Positions 17,944 to 26,691 of a stretch of DNA of 64,000 nucleotides are shown piece by piece. A program made the position numbers and the translations under genes. Every line of letters begins with the position of its first letter. Positions within the stretch are counted from its first letter, which is position 1. Origin of the DNA: Desulfovibrio sp. UIB00 (GTDB taxonomy: Bacteria; Desulfobacterota; Desulfovibrionia; Desulfovibrionales; Desulfovibrionaceae). The notes under the pieces are model-generated. The model had not been told where the DNA came from. It made no database searches and saw nothing but the letters and a program-made list of their open reading frames with translations. The stretch spans positions 185,926 through 249,925 of the forward strand of contig NZ_JAETXJ010000005.1 in the NCBI RefSeq assembly GCF_022508225.1. The letters run 5' to 3'.

Positions 17944-19800
17944 TTACCCCTGTTGTGCGTACGGTACAATTTTTTCCGGGCTGATGTCGGCGGTTATGAT
18001 CTTGCCGCCGCCGTATCCACGGTCGCCGGGGGGCAGAATATAGAACGGCGTTGCCGGTTCGTACTTGAGGGTGGGCAGGGTGTCGCCTTCCTTCCAGTAG
18101 GCCAGGGTACGGTTGAGCCATTCCTTGTCGTTGCGCTCGGGGTAATCCTCGCGGGCGTGCGCGCCACGGCTTTCTGTGCGCATCAGCGCGCCGTAGGCCG
18201 TGCACAGGGCCAGCTTGAGCATGCCCGGTACGCGCAGGGCCATGGAAAGCTCGGCATTGGGGCCGGGAATGTTGCCGCTGGCAAGGCGCATGTTCTTTGT
18301 GCGCTCCAGCAGTTCCTGCAACTTGGCAACGCCTGCTTCCAGATCCTTGCCGTTACGGAAAATACCCACATGCTCCATCATGATGTCCTGCATGGCGTTG
18401 CGCAGGGTGTAACAATCATCGCCGGTACCGCGCAGCAGGGCAGAGATGCGCTCCTTGACCTTGGTGGCGGCGTCCTTCATTGCCTGGGTGGAGAAAACAG
18501 TTTCGTAACCTTTGAGGAATTCCACCAGCTTTGCGCCAACAATGCGGCCAGAAACAATGGTCTCCGCCAGTGAGTTGCCGCCCAGACGGTTGAATCCGTG
18601 CATGTCCCAGCAGGCTGCTTCGCCAGCGGAGAAAAGTCCTTCAAGGCCGTAGGCGTGCCCGTCCTTGTTGATGCGTACGCCGCCCATGCTGTAGTGGTGG
18701 GTGGGCCGCACAGGTATAAGCTGGTGGATGGGGTTTACGCCCAGGAAGTGCGTTGAGATGTCGTACACTTCGCGCAGGTTTGTGGTGATGTGCTTTTCGC
18801 CCAGATGGCGAATATCCAGCCACAAGTGCTCGCCATAGGGGCTTTGTACGCCAAGGCCCTTGCGCATGTGCTCGGTCATGCGGCGCGACACCACGTCGCG
18901 GGAGGCAAGTTCGGCTTTTTCCGGCTCATAATCGGGCATAAAGCGGTATTCGTTCACGTCCAGCAGGGTGCCGCCGTCGCCACGGCAGCCTTCCGTGACC
19001 AGAATATCCGTGGGCACGGTGCCTGTGGGGTGAAACTGCACGGCTTCCATATTGCCCAGCGGCACAACGCCTGTTTCAAGGGCCGTGATCTGGCCGCCGC
19101 CGTCACAGATGATGGCATTGGTGGTGGCCCGGTAAATGCGGCCATAACCGCCCGTGGCGATAAGCGTGGCCTTGGCGAAATAGCCCACCAGTTCGCCGGT
19201 GCGCAGATCGCGGGCAACGCAGCCCATGCAGCGCTGTCCATCATGAATCAGGGCCTCGGCCTGCATGCGGTCATGCACGTCAACGCCCAGTTGCAGCAGA
19301 CGGTTATCAAGGGTGAACAGCACGGCGTGGCCTGTGCCGTCAGATGTATAACAGGTGCGCCACTTGGCGGTGCCGCCAAAGGCGCGGGAGTGGATCAGCC
19401 CCTCGTTTTCCTTTTTTTCCGTTGCCTGAAAGGGCTTGCCGCCCTTGTAGTAGGTGTGCTCGCCAGGCACAACGCGGCTCCAGGGCACGCCCATCCAGGC
19501 CATTTCGCGCATGGCGATGGGGCCTGTCTCTGCAAACAGGCGGGCCACTTCCTGATCGCAGCCCCAGTCGGAACCCTTGACCGTATCGTTGAAGTGCACC
19601 TCTGGGCAGTCGCCCTCGCCCATGATGGAGTTGCCCAGCGCCGCCTGCATGCCGCCCATGGCGGCTGACGAGTGCGACCGCTTGGGCGGCACCAGTGAAA
19701 GACAGATAACGCTGAAACCCGCCTGAGCCGCTTCCACGGCAACGCGTTCCCCGGCCAGGCCGGCGCCTATGCAAAGAACATCGCTTTCAAAAACTCGCAT
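17944..19800 (-). CDS. frdA: Fumarate reductase flavoprotein subunit
   Basis: A 618-residue catalytic subunit with covalent FAD that interconverts fumarate and succinate. Visible features are the dinucleotide motif GAGLAGERVAVEAA, the FAD-attachment region KRSHSSAAMGGMQAALGNS, TEGCRGDGG, the HxxxGGxxxN-like HHYSMGGVRIN, SAGEAACWDMHGFNRLGGN and RTESRGAHAREDYP. The match in wording to Wolinella FrdA is close throughout. ATG 19800 is preferred, with a GGGGG run five bases upstream; an in-frame GTG two codons earlier is possible. It lies 9 bases after frdC. Menaquinone made by the mqn genes in this window is the likely electron carrier. Confidence 0.96.
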   Translation of the reverse strand: MRVFESDVLCIGAGLAGERVAVEAAQAGFSVICLSLVPPKRSHSSAAMGGMQAALGNSIMGEGDCPEVHFNDTVKGSDWGCDQEVARLFAETGPIAMREMAWMGVPWSRVVPGEHTYYKGGKPFQATEKKENEGLIHSRAFGGTAKWRTCYTSDGTGHAVLFTLDNRLLQLGVDVHDRMQAEALIHDGQRCMGCVARDLRTGELVGYFAKATLIATGGYGRIYRATTNAIICDGGGQITALETGVVPLGNMEAVQFHPTGTVPTDILVTEGCRGDGGTLLDVNEYRFMPDYEPEKAELASRDVVSRRMTEHMRKGLGVQSPYGEHLWLDIRHLGEKHITTNLREVYDISTHFLGVNPIHQLIPVRPTHHYSMGGVRINKDGHAYGLEGLFSAGEAACWDMHGFNRLGGNSLAETIVSGRIVGAKLVEFLKGYETVFSTQAMKDAATKVKERISALLRGTGDDCYTLRNAMQDIMMEHVGIFRNGKDLEAGVAKLQELLERTKNMRLASGNIPGPNAELSMALRVPGMLKLALCTAYGALMRTESRGAHAREDYPERNDKEWLNRTLAYWKEGDTLPTLKYEPATPFYILPPGDRGYGGGKIITADISPEKIVPYAQQG

Positions 19801-19809
19801 ACGCACCCC

Positions 19810-20439
19810 CTATCCCAAGAACCACACGCGGGTCAGAGCCGCCGCGCCGAGCAGAAGATAACAGCCCATGACAATCCAGGTCCACTTGCGCCACGCCGGG
19901 CGCGTGGCCTTGACGCACACGCCGAACTTGACGGCCAGGCGGTACACGCCAATGCCCGTATGCAGAATGACGCAAGGCAGAAAGAACACGTAGAAGGCCA
20001 GCCAGCCGGCGTGCAGGCGTTTGGCGCTGCCCGCCACATTGATGGGCAGGTCGGTCATAACGCTGTACACATGGTAGAAAGCGCCTGCCAGAATAACGAT
20101 GGCCGTAAAAACCTGCACCAGCCACAGCCACGTATCCACTTCCTTGAGGCCCTTGCTGTGCTGCACAAACACGCCAAGCTCATTGGCACGGAAGGGCATT
20201 TTGCGGGCTGCAATGTAAAAATGGAACAGGATCAGCAGCATGATGACGGGTGCCGCCACCTGCGCGAGCATGGTTACTTCAAGCAACCATGCAATGCCGT
20301 TGGTCAGTGCGGGGCTAAGGACGACCGTCCCTTCCAGCACGAGATGGACGCACACAAAAAGCGCCAGCACCGCGCCAGAAGCCGCTTGCCAGAAATCAAG
20401 GCGGGTTCGGTCATCGACAGGGGATCTGCTCAAGGCCAT
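19810..20439 (-). CDS. frdC: Fumarate reductase dihaem cytochrome b subunit
   Basis: A 209-residue membrane anchor with five transmembrane helices, of the single-subunit dihaem type that carries two haem b and the menaquinol site. Candidate axial histidines are in FVCVHLVLEG, LILFHFYIAARK, AGAFYHVYSV and VILHTGIGVYR. The start at ATG 20439 has AAGGAG six bases upstream. It is first of frdCAB and 93 bp downstream of the fumarase beta gene, in one minus-strand run with fumarase and a dicarboxylate carrier, which supports a malate-fumarate-succinate respiratory branch. Confidence 0.93.
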   Translation of the reverse strand: MALSRSPVDDRTRLDFWQAASGAVLALFVCVHLVLEGTVVLSPALTNGIAWLLEVTMLAQVAAPVIMLLILFHFYIAARKMPFRANELGVFVQHSKGLKEVDTWLWLVQVFTAIVILAGAFYHVYSVMTDLPINVAGSAKRLHAGWLAFYVFFLPCVILHTGIGVYRLAVKFGVCVKATRPAWRKWTWIVMGCYLLLGAAALTRVWFLG

Positions 20440-20532
20440 ACCAACTCCTTCATAAAGATATCAGGCATTATAAAACGGCGCGGCAGCCCGCGCCACGTTT
20501 CGGCACTCGGCATGCACAGGGGCGGCCGCAGG

Positions 20533-21096
20533 TCAGGATCGTCTGTACGGGGCCTGCCCTGTCTCGTAGTAATTGTCGCCCGTGCTGTCGATGACCACAA
20601 TGGCGGGAAAATCCTCCACTTCCATGGCAGCCACGGCTTCCGGCCCAAGGTCTTCGTAAGCCAGCACTGTGTATTTTTTGATGCTGCGGGCGATCAGGGC
20701 GCCTGCGCCGCCCACGGCGGCAAGATACGGCACGCCATGCTTTTTCATGGCTTCCACCACTTCGGGCTTGCGGTAGCCCTTGCCAATCATGCCTTTCAGG
20801 CCTTGATCAAGCAGACGCGGGGTGTAGGCATCCATACGCCCCGAGGTGGTTGGCCCGGCAGCGCCGATCACTTCGCCGGGTTTGGCCGGGCTTGGCCCCA
20901 CGTAATAGACCACTGCGCCCTTCAGATCCACGGGCAGGGGTTCGCCCCTGTCCAGAGTCTCTACAAGACGTTTGTGGGCCGCATCGCGCGCGGCAAGAAT
21001 GGTGCCCGAAATCAGTACCCGGTCGCCCGCGCGCAGTGAACGCGCGGTGGCTTCGTCAAAAGGAGCGCGTATTTTTTTCATCTGGTTTTCCGACAT
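20533..21096 (-). CDS. Class I fumarate hydratase, beta (C-terminal) subunit
   Basis: A 187-residue beta subunit of the two-subunit iron-sulfur fumarase. Conserved segments are GDRVLISGTILAARDAAHKRL, VYYVGPSPAKPGEVIGAAGPTTSGRMDAYTP and AVGGAGALIARSIKK. It forms, with the alpha subunit, the enzyme that dehydrates malate to fumarate for FrdABC. Start ATG 21096 has GTAGGAGG upstream; the gene begins nine bases after the alpha subunit stop. Homologous to the C-terminal half of FumA and to L-tartrate dehydratase TtdB; the frd context favours fumarase. Confidence 0.92.
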   Translation of the reverse strand: MSENQMKKIRAPFDEATARSLRAGDRVLISGTILAARDAAHKRLVETLDRGEPLPVDLKGAVVYYVGPSPAKPGEVIGAAGPTTSGRMDAYTPRLLDQGLKGMIGKGYRKPEVVEAMKKHGVPYLAAVGGAGALIARSIKKYTVLAYEDLGPEAVAAMEVEDFPAIVVIDSTGDNYYETGQAPYRRS

Positions 21097-21105
21097 GGGG
21101 GCCTC

Positions 21106-21951
21106 CTACAGCGTAACTTCGGCGTGGCGCGCCGCGTGGCAGTTGATGTTCACTGCCACAGGCAGGGAGGCAATGTGGGTGGGCGCCCATTCCACATGCA
21201 CTTTCAGCGCCGTAGTCAGCCCGCCAAGGCCCTGAGGGCCAATGCCGGTCTTGTTGATAAGCTCAAGCAGTTCTTCTTCAAAGGCCGCGTAGCGCGGATC
21301 ATGGTTGCGGCTTTCAAGGTCGCGGGCGGCGGCGCGCTTGGCGCAAATGGCGGCCATTTCCATGGTGCCGCCAAGGCCAACGCCCACCACCATGGGCGGA
21401 CAGGAGTTAGGCCCTGCTGCCAGCACGGCATCCAGCACCACCTTACGCACGCCTTCAATGCCGTCAGCGGGCACAAGCATTTTGACCACGCTCTTGTTTT
21501 CAGAACCTGCCCCCTTGGGGGCCAGGCGCAGGCGCAGAGAGTCTCCCGGCACAAGACGGGTGTGGATGACGGCAGGAGTGTTGTCGCGCGTATTTTTGCG
21601 TTCAAACAATGGCTCCGCCACACAGGATTTGCGCAGGTACCCGTCCACATAGCCCCGGCGCACGCCCTCATTGACGGCGTCTTCAAATGCGCCGCCCACA
21701 ATGCGCACATCCTGTCCCACATCGGCAAAAATGACGGCAAGGCCGGTATCCTGACAAATGGGGATGCCATCGCTGGCCGCGATTGCCGCATTTTCCAGCA
21801 GTTGTTCAAGAATGTTTTTGCCCACGGGCGAGGGTTCCGCCTCATGCGCCTTATGCATGCCGTCCACCATATCCTGCGGCAGGCGGCAGCAGGCCCGCAC
21901 TGCAAGGTCGGCAACGGCGCGCGCTATGTCCTCAACATTGATTTCCTTCAT
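21106..21951 (-). CDS. Class I fumarate hydratase, alpha (N-terminal) subunit
   Basis: A 281-residue alpha subunit carrying the labile [4Fe-4S] cluster. Candidate cluster cysteines are in ICQDTGLAV, GPNSCPPMVVGVG and INCHAARHAEV, the three positions conserved in class I fumarases. GVGLGGTMEMAAICAKRA is also typical. ATG 21951 is preceded by AAAGAGGAAG. It lies 37 bases after the SLC13 carrier gene. L-tartrate dehydratase TtdA is the main alternative, made less likely by linkage to fumarate reductase. Confidence 0.92.
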   Translation of the reverse strand: MKEINVEDIARAVADLAVRACCRLPQDMVDGMHKAHEAEPSPVGKNILEQLLENAAIAASDGIPICQDTGLAVIFADVGQDVRIVGGAFEDAVNEGVRRGYVDGYLRKSCVAEPLFERKNTRDNTPAVIHTRLVPGDSLRLRLAPKGAGSENKSVVKMLVPADGIEGVRKVVLDAVLAAGPNSCPPMVVGVGLGGTMEMAAICAKRAAARDLESRNHDPRYAAFEEELLELINKTGIGPQGLGGLTTALKVHVEWAPTHIASLPVAVNINCHAARHAEVTL

Positions 21952-21988
21952 GTCTTCCTCTTTAATAAGTACGACTGCTGCTGGCCTA

Positions 21989-23341
21989 TCAATGGAAAGG
22001 CCAGATCAGCGGGATAAGCAGCCAGCACATAATGAGCGAAATTAACTGCAAAGGCCAGCCAGCCTTGACGTAATCCATGAAGCTGTATCTGCCGGGGCCG
22101 AGCACGATGGTGTTGGGCGGGGTGGCAATGGGCGTCAGGAAGCAGCACGAGGCCGACATGGCAATGCCCATGGCGATGGGCAGGGGCGAAATGCCGCTGG
22201 CCATGGCGATGGGCAGAGCCAGCGGGGCCATCAGGGCCGCCGTGGCGGTATTGGACATGAAGTTGGTGATGGCGGCGGTGAGGGCGCAGCACACAAACAT
22301 GAGCATCCACGGGTCATTGACCGTGCTCACCACGGCATTCGCCACGATGGCGGCAGCGCCGGATTTGTCCATGGCGGCAGACATGGAAAGCATGCCCGCG
22401 AACAGAAAAATTGTTGTCCAGTCAACGCTGCGGAAGGCTTCACGCATGGTCATGCAGCCTGTAATGACCATAAGGCAGGCGCCCAGAACGGCGGCGGTGG
22501 TCAGGGGCATGACTTCGCTGGCCATCATGGCGACCACAAAGGCGAAGATCAGCACGGAATGCCACATTTTGTTGTCGCGGCGTACCTTGGCATCAACTTC
22601 AATGTCGTCTTCGCCATCGAGTTGCATTCTTTCGGGCAGCAATTTGTGGCCCGCAATGGCATAGTAAAGCAAGCCCACAACCAGCAGAGGCATGCCGATA
22701 AGGCCGAATTCAAAAAAGCCAAAGGGGCTTTGCCCTGTCTGGGCCAGCATGGAGTTTATAATGCCGTTGGGCGGCGTGCCCACAAGGGTTACCGTGCCGC
22801 CCAGTGACGAGGCAAAGGCAACGGGCATAAGCACCTTGCCGGGGGCAAGCTTGGCCTTCATGCACATGCCAAGCACCATGGGCACGGCCACAACTGTGGT
22901 GCCGGTGTTTGAAAGCACGGTTGAGAGCAGGCCGATGGCTGCCATGGTGTAGACGATGAGCTTGACGGGATTGCCCTTGGACAATTTGACAGCAAGACCG
23001 CCCACCTTGTCTGCAAAGCCGGTAATAAACGTGGCTTCGCCCACAATGAACATGGCCATGAAGAGCACAACGGTGGGGTCGCCAAAGTAGCCAAAAGCAA
23101 CCTTGGACGAAACCACATTTGTGAGCGAAAGAGCCACCGGCACAAGCAGGGCCGTGATGGGCAGGGGGACAATTTCCGTAAAAAACATCACTGCTGCAAC
23201 CAGCAGGATGCCCAGGGTGATGTATGCCTTGGTGGGGTCTTCTGGTAGCTTGATGCCAAGACTGGAAGCTGCAAATGCCTCATGTCCGGCAAAAAGAACA
23301 ATCGCAAGCAGCATAAACGCCCATAGAGCTGGTCTTTTCAT
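21989..23341 (-). CDS. SLC13-family permease, probable C4-dicarboxylate carrier
   Basis: A 450-residue transporter with 10-12 membrane segments and a cleavable or first-helix signal (FMLLAIVLFAGHEAFA). The family motifs appear twice: SNTGTTVVAVPM...GTPPNGIINSML and SNTATAALMAPL...TPIATPPNTIVLGPG, the SNT signatures that bind sodium and carboxylate in DASS carriers. Start ATG 23341 has GGAGG seven bases upstream. As first gene before fumarase and fumarate reductase it likely imports malate or fumarate, or exports succinate. Substrate is inferred from context only. Confidence 0.88.
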   Translation of the reverse strand: MKRPALWAFMLLAIVLFAGHEAFAASSLGIKLPEDPTKAYITLGILLVAAVMFFTEIVPLPITALLVPVALSLTNVVSSKVAFGYFGDPTVVLFMAMFIVGEATFITGFADKVGGLAVKLSKGNPVKLIVYTMAAIGLLSTVLSNTGTTVVAVPMVLGMCMKAKLAPGKVLMPVAFASSLGGTVTLVGTPPNGIINSMLAQTGQSPFGFFEFGLIGMPLLVVGLLYYAIAGHKLLPERMQLDGEDDIEVDAKVRRDNKMWHSVLIFAFVVAMMASEVMPLTTAAVLGACLMVITGCMTMREAFRSVDWTTIFLFAGMLSMSAAMDKSGAAAIVANAVVSTVNDPWMLMFVCCALTAAITNFMSNTATAALMAPLALPIAMASGISPLPIAMGIAMSASCCFLTPIATPPNTIVLGPGRYSFMDYVKAGWPLQLISLIMCWLLIPLIWPFH

Positions 23342-24059
23342 CCGCCAACCTCCTGCATCATGAAATTTACGGCGTCCCTGCGTGTTTTTTTGCGTTCATG
23401 GTATACAATTGCAGGGAAAATAAATGGATACCTGAAACAATGCCAGATATGAAAAATCGTGGCAACAATATTATGCTGAATGATTGATCAATCTTTATAA
23501 TTTATTCAACGTATGCAGTATGAAAGATGGTAAAATTTTTTATATCAAGTAGTATGTAATAAAAATCACAAATACGCATGTTATGCGGTATGAATATTTA
23601 TCGGTCATAAATATTGTAGTTGTTTGATCTTCATTAAATGTCTCTTTATATAAATTTTGTATCGCAATTTTTAATGAAGGTATGCTTTTTTGTGCAAGAC
23701 ACATATTCAGCGCGAACTAATCTGTATGGAAGCCCAAAGATAAAGCGCGAATGCGCGGACAAAGCTTTACCAGCCTTACTGGGGACATTGAGATTGCAGC
23801 CGCCAGTGTACAGCGCGTGTGAAAAATTCTGTCAGAACGCCTAGAAGGCTTATGCGCGGCGATCATCCAGACAAGATATGCTCTTGCATAAAGCAGGAGC
23901 ATATAAAATGAACAGCCAGACAATAAAAAAGGCTGTCCGAAAATATTTTCGGACAGCCTTGCTCACTGATATTTGCCTGTTACTGTAGTTGTGCGTTTGC
24001 CCTGCAAACGGGTAAATATTGCAGGAATATCTGCACGGTATCTCACATAGTGTCTGGTT
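23342..24059. other. A+T-rich 718-bp spacer
   Basis: Contains the promoter side of the minus-strand fumarate operon and, at its right end, the terminator of the flavodoxin-like gene. The stretch 23420-23640 is markedly A+T-rich and carries the 10-bp palindrome ATTGATCAAT at 23483-23492, whose TTGAT/ATCAA halves recall Fnr-type sites but without the usual 4-base gap. Short frames on either strand (for example 23638-23844, +) have no recognisable product and no good ribosome site. Confidence 0.5.
23926..23960 (-). terminator. Rho-independent terminator after the flavodoxin-like gene
   Basis: A perfect 32-base palindrome at 23929-23960 (arms AAGGCTGTCCGAAAAT) with TTTTTTATTG following on the minus strand. 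It lies about 100 bases after the stop codon of the flavodoxin-like oxidoreductase. Confidence 0.85.
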
Positions 24060-24683
24060 CTAGCGAATAAAGTTTGTGGGATCCCACGGTTCCGGGGTTG
24101 GGGTTGCCACGCCAGCGGCCTTGCCAGCGGCAATGCACTTGAGCAGCCACGCCATGTTGTCGCCAAGGGTGCGCATGATCTGCAAGCCTTCCTTGTCTTG
24201 CAATACCTGTTCCGGCGTATTGCCGTGCACGGCGTTCCAGTACTGGGAAGAAACCACGGGCATGCGGGCAATGGTAAAGTACTTGTTCAGCCGGTCAAAG
24301 GAGGCGCTGGCCCCGCCACGGCGGCAGCTCACCACGGCGGCAGCGGGCTTGAAGGCATAGTGGAGGGACTTGCCATAGAACATGCGGTCAAGAAAGGAGC
24401 ACACGCCGCCATTGGGGCCGGCGTAGTAAACAGGAGAACCCACAACAAAGCCGTCTGCCTCGCGCAGCAGGTCAATGGCCTCGTTAACGTGGTCGGCATT
24501 GAACACGCAATGTCCTGTATCCTTGCACTTGCCGCAGCCAATACAGCACTGTATGGGCTTTGTGCCCAACTGGAGCATCTGCGTTTCAACGCCGTTTTTT
24601 TCAAGCTGCGCCGCAACCGTGGACAGTGCGGTAAAGGTGCAGCCCTTGGGATGCGGGCTGCCGTTGAGCATGAGTACCTTCAT
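24060..24683 (-). CDS. Flavodoxin-fold NAD(P)H-dependent oxidoreductase with cysteine motif
   Basis: A 207-residue FMN reductase/iron-sulfur flavoprotein-like protein. LMLNGSPHPKGCT is the FMN phosphate loop; CIGCGKCKDTGHC (about residues 47-60) is a compact cysteine motif found in this family where it may hold a [4Fe-4S] cluster; GSPVYYAGPNGGVCSFLDRMFY contacts the isoalloxazine. ATG 24683 has AAGGAG upstream. It probably reduces a quinone, metal or small electron acceptor in the cytoplasm. It is monocistronic with its own terminator and is 328 bp downstream of the WcbI-like gene. Confidence 0.87.
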   Translation of the reverse strand: MKVLMLNGSPHPKGCTFTALSTVAAQLEKNGVETQMLQLGTKPIQCCIGCGKCKDTGHCVFNADHVNEAIDLLREADGFVVGSPVYYAGPNGGVCSFLDRMFYGKSLHYAFKPAAAVVSCRRGGASASFDRLNKYFTIARMPVVSSQYWNAVHGNTPEQVLQDKEGLQIMRTLGDNMAWLLKCIAAGKAAGVATPTPEPWDPTNFIR

Positions 24684-25011
24684 GAAAATCTCCTTTCGGG
24701 TCCAAATGGCCGCCCTCGCAGTGAGCGGAACGGCGAGGCCAGTGACCCCGTAGATTTTGTTGGTAAAAGCCAGCCAGATGTTGACGCTTGGGCGCGTCAG
24801 GCCAGCAGATGTCGGTCTGTGCAGGCTAGGCGAGTACTTGCAAGCCTGAGCGTAATTTCGTCCGTAATTTCTTGGCCTCCAACAGTACGCAATGCCCTTC
24901 ACGTGTGCAAGCCACGCTGGAGTCTGCCTCCATTGGCCCTGTGTGTACGCCGTCTGCCCGCGCCTCTGCACCAGCCTCAGCTCCTGAAGCAGCCATATCT
25001 GCAAGTCAAAA
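24684..25011. other. 328-bp spacer, possible 56-codon open frame
   Basis: No recognisable gene. On the minus strand an ATG at about 24990 opens a 56-codon frame ending near 24820 whose product would end KKLRTKLRSGLQVLA; it has no Shine-Dalgarno and I do not call it. A weak CAGGCT/AGCCTG inverted repeat occurs near 24823-24848. The promoter of the flavodoxin-like gene should lie here. Confidence 0.35.
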
Positions 25012-25881
25012 TCAGCCTGTCATATCTTTTGCGACCAGCCTCAGGGCATCCGGCGAGAGGTTTTTCAGAAAGGTCAGAAAGTCGGGCACATTGCTTGCGC
25101 GGCAGGCCATGTAGCACAGGGTATATTCCCTGTGCGTGAGCAGGGAGTGGAAGATGGGCCAGCGTTTGTCTACGCTGGCAAAGGGCAGGCCCAGCGCGCT
25201 CCCCACCGCAGGATGGATGGGCAGCCAGAAATCTTCAAGCGGGTGAACATATGCCCCGCGTGTGGAGGGGGGCAGAACGCCAAGGCCCAACAGGCGCAAC
25301 AGGCTGTCTGCCATGTGGAACAGCAGTTCACGGCCTGGGTGGTTGACCGTGATGAACATCTGTTGATCACGCCAGCGCTCGCGCAGCAGGGGCGCACAAC
25401 GTATGGGGGCATCGGCCTCCTTGGCTTCCTCACGCGCAAGCGATTCTTCAGCCTGTGCGTTGAGCGTATCGGCATTGCCCAGCAGCGAGGCTGCGCCGCG
25501 CAGATAGAGGGTCAGCGCCTCTTGCGGTGTGACTTTTTGCAGCAGCGTCTCCAGCAGGCTGTCTGCAAAGTTGATGCGGTCATCGCGGGACCAGAAGGGC
25601 CAGTAACCCTTGAAAAACAGATTGGGAATCTCAATGGCCTTGCAGTGTTGCGGCAGGCGCGGCAGCATTTGTTCTGTGGAGAGGTCGCCCCATTTTGGCG
25701 CAAGGCGCTGGTAGAGAAAAAGCTCGCAGCGTTCAATATCGCTGTCTGCAATACTCTGCCGCGTGTAATTCACATACTGGCGGATATAAAACCGGCTGGC
25801 AAAGGCCGGAGTGTTTTCCAGCAGGGGCCGCAGGGCATCGCCCTGGCAGTTGGCGTGCAGAAGACACAGAGCCTTGGTCAT
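25012..25881 (-). CDS. WcbI-family polysaccharide biosynthesis protein (putative acetyltransferase)
   Basis: A 289-residue protein with the WcbI signature at its start: LCLLHANCQGDALRPLL, where the N-C-Q-G tetrad is the conserved family core. WcbI from capsule clusters has an acyltransferase/esterase-like fold and binds coenzyme A. Further conserved pieces are FLYQRLAPKWGDLST and IPNLFFKGYWPFW. Here it is not in a polysaccharide cluster; upstream on the same strand (78 bp) is queD. Function beyond family membership is not deducible. Confidence 0.7.
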   Translation of the reverse strand: MTKALCLLHANCQGDALRPLLENTPAFASRFYIRQYVNYTRQSIADSDIERCELFLYQRLAPKWGDLSTEQMLPRLPQHCKAIEIPNLFFKGYWPFWSRDDRINFADSLLETLLQKVTPQEALTLYLRGAASLLGNADTLNAQAEESLAREEAKEADAPIRCAPLLRERWRDQQMFITVNHPGRELLFHMADSLLRLLGLGVLPPSTRGAYVHPLEDFWLPIHPAVGSALGLPFASVDKRWPIFHSLLTHREYTLCYMACRASNVPDFLTFLKNLSPDALRLVAKDMTG

Positions 25882-25959
25882 GCTGGTTCCGTCTGTCTTG
25901 GTGTGAAGGGGGCGTGTTCCTGGGGTGCGCCAACGTCCATCCCCATTCGCGTCCCTGAA

Positions 25960-26373
25960 TCAGTCGTCCACTTCCATGTAGGTGGCGCTTTGCGCGGCTT
26001 TTTCAGATACTGTGACGCTGTAAAGCCGCACTTGCCGGGCCTGTGGGTCGTCATGTGCTGCCAGCAGCTCCGCCATGCCCCGCCAGATATGCCGGGCAAG
26101 ATTTTCTGAAGAAGGATTCATGACGTCAAAGGGCGGCGTTTCGTTGAGCAGGCGGTGGTCGAGCGCGTCAAGCACTGCTTTAAGGCCGCTTTTGAGCGTT
26201 TTAAAATCAAGCAGCATTTCAGTGTCCGGGGTTAGGCGCTGCCCCTGCACAGTCAGTTCCACCGCAAAATTGTGGCCGTGCATGCGTTCGCACTTGCCCT
26301 CATAATGCCGCAAGGCATGACCAGCAGAGAAATCGTCCCGCACGGTCAGCCGCCAGAAAGCGCCCTTTGTCAT
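25960..26373 (-). CDS. queD: 6-carboxy-5,6,7,8-tetrahydropterin synthase
   Basis: A 137-residue QueD/PTPS-family enzyme of queuosine (7-deazaguanine) synthesis that converts dihydroneopterin triphosphate to carboxytetrahydropterin. Zinc histidines are H19 (FSAGHALR), H32 and H34 (MHGHNF); the catalytic cysteine is C28 in GKCERMHGHN. The glutamate near the C-terminus is in LYSVTVSEK. ATG 26373 forms an ATGA overlap with the stop of the small membrane-protein gene upstream, so translation is probably coupled. Confidence 0.9.
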   Translation of the reverse strand: MTKGAFWRLTVRDDFSAGHALRHYEGKCERMHGHNFAVELTVQGQRLTPDTEMLLDFKTLKSGLKAVLDALDHRLLNETPPFDVMNPSSENLARHIWRGMAELLAAHDDPQARQVRLYSVTVSEKAAQSATYMEVDD

Positions 26374-26537
26374 GACAGTATCCAGTAGACCACGAAGGCC
26401 GAAATAATGACAACAATGATCGCCAGCATGATGCGGGCGTTCTGGTTCCATTCAAAGCCTGGATGTGGATCATCCAGATCAGGGTCGCCAGTGGAGGGCG
26501 GCGTGAAGAGGCTTTGCATCCAGGAAAAGAAAGACAT
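26370..26537 (-). CDS. 55-residue single-pass membrane protein coupled to queD
   Basis: A small gene: ATG at 26537, 55 residues, TGA overlapping the queD ATG by four bases. The product begins MSFFSWMQSLFTPPST, has an acidic hydrophilic middle (GDPDLDDPHPGFEWNQ) and ends in one hydrophobic helix (IMLAIIVVIISAFVVYWIL). A weak GGAAA precedes the start. Coding is supported by the stop-start overlap with queD and by the clean amphipathic layout, not by any family I recognise. Its role is unknown; topology suggests an N-in, C-terminal anchor. Confidence 0.65.
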   Translation of the reverse strand: MSFFSWMQSLFTPPSTGDPDLDDPHPGFEWNQNARIMLAIIVVIISAFVVYWILS

Positions 26538-26691
26538 GAATTTCCAGTTTGTTACAGGTTATTGATTGTGCTTGCCCTTAAGCATAACAATTGCGCCGGA
26601 TAAGTCAAAATACACGTCAGAGCCATGGTTTCAGGCAGGCCGCATGCCCCGTGCAGTTGACGAAGCCGCGCAGCCCTGAAACACTTTGGGC

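Noticed and set aside
23638..23923. Short frames on both strands in the A+T-rich spacer after the fumarate operon promoter
   Set aside because: No Shine-Dalgarno, no recognisable product, and the two frames overlap each other on opposite strands.
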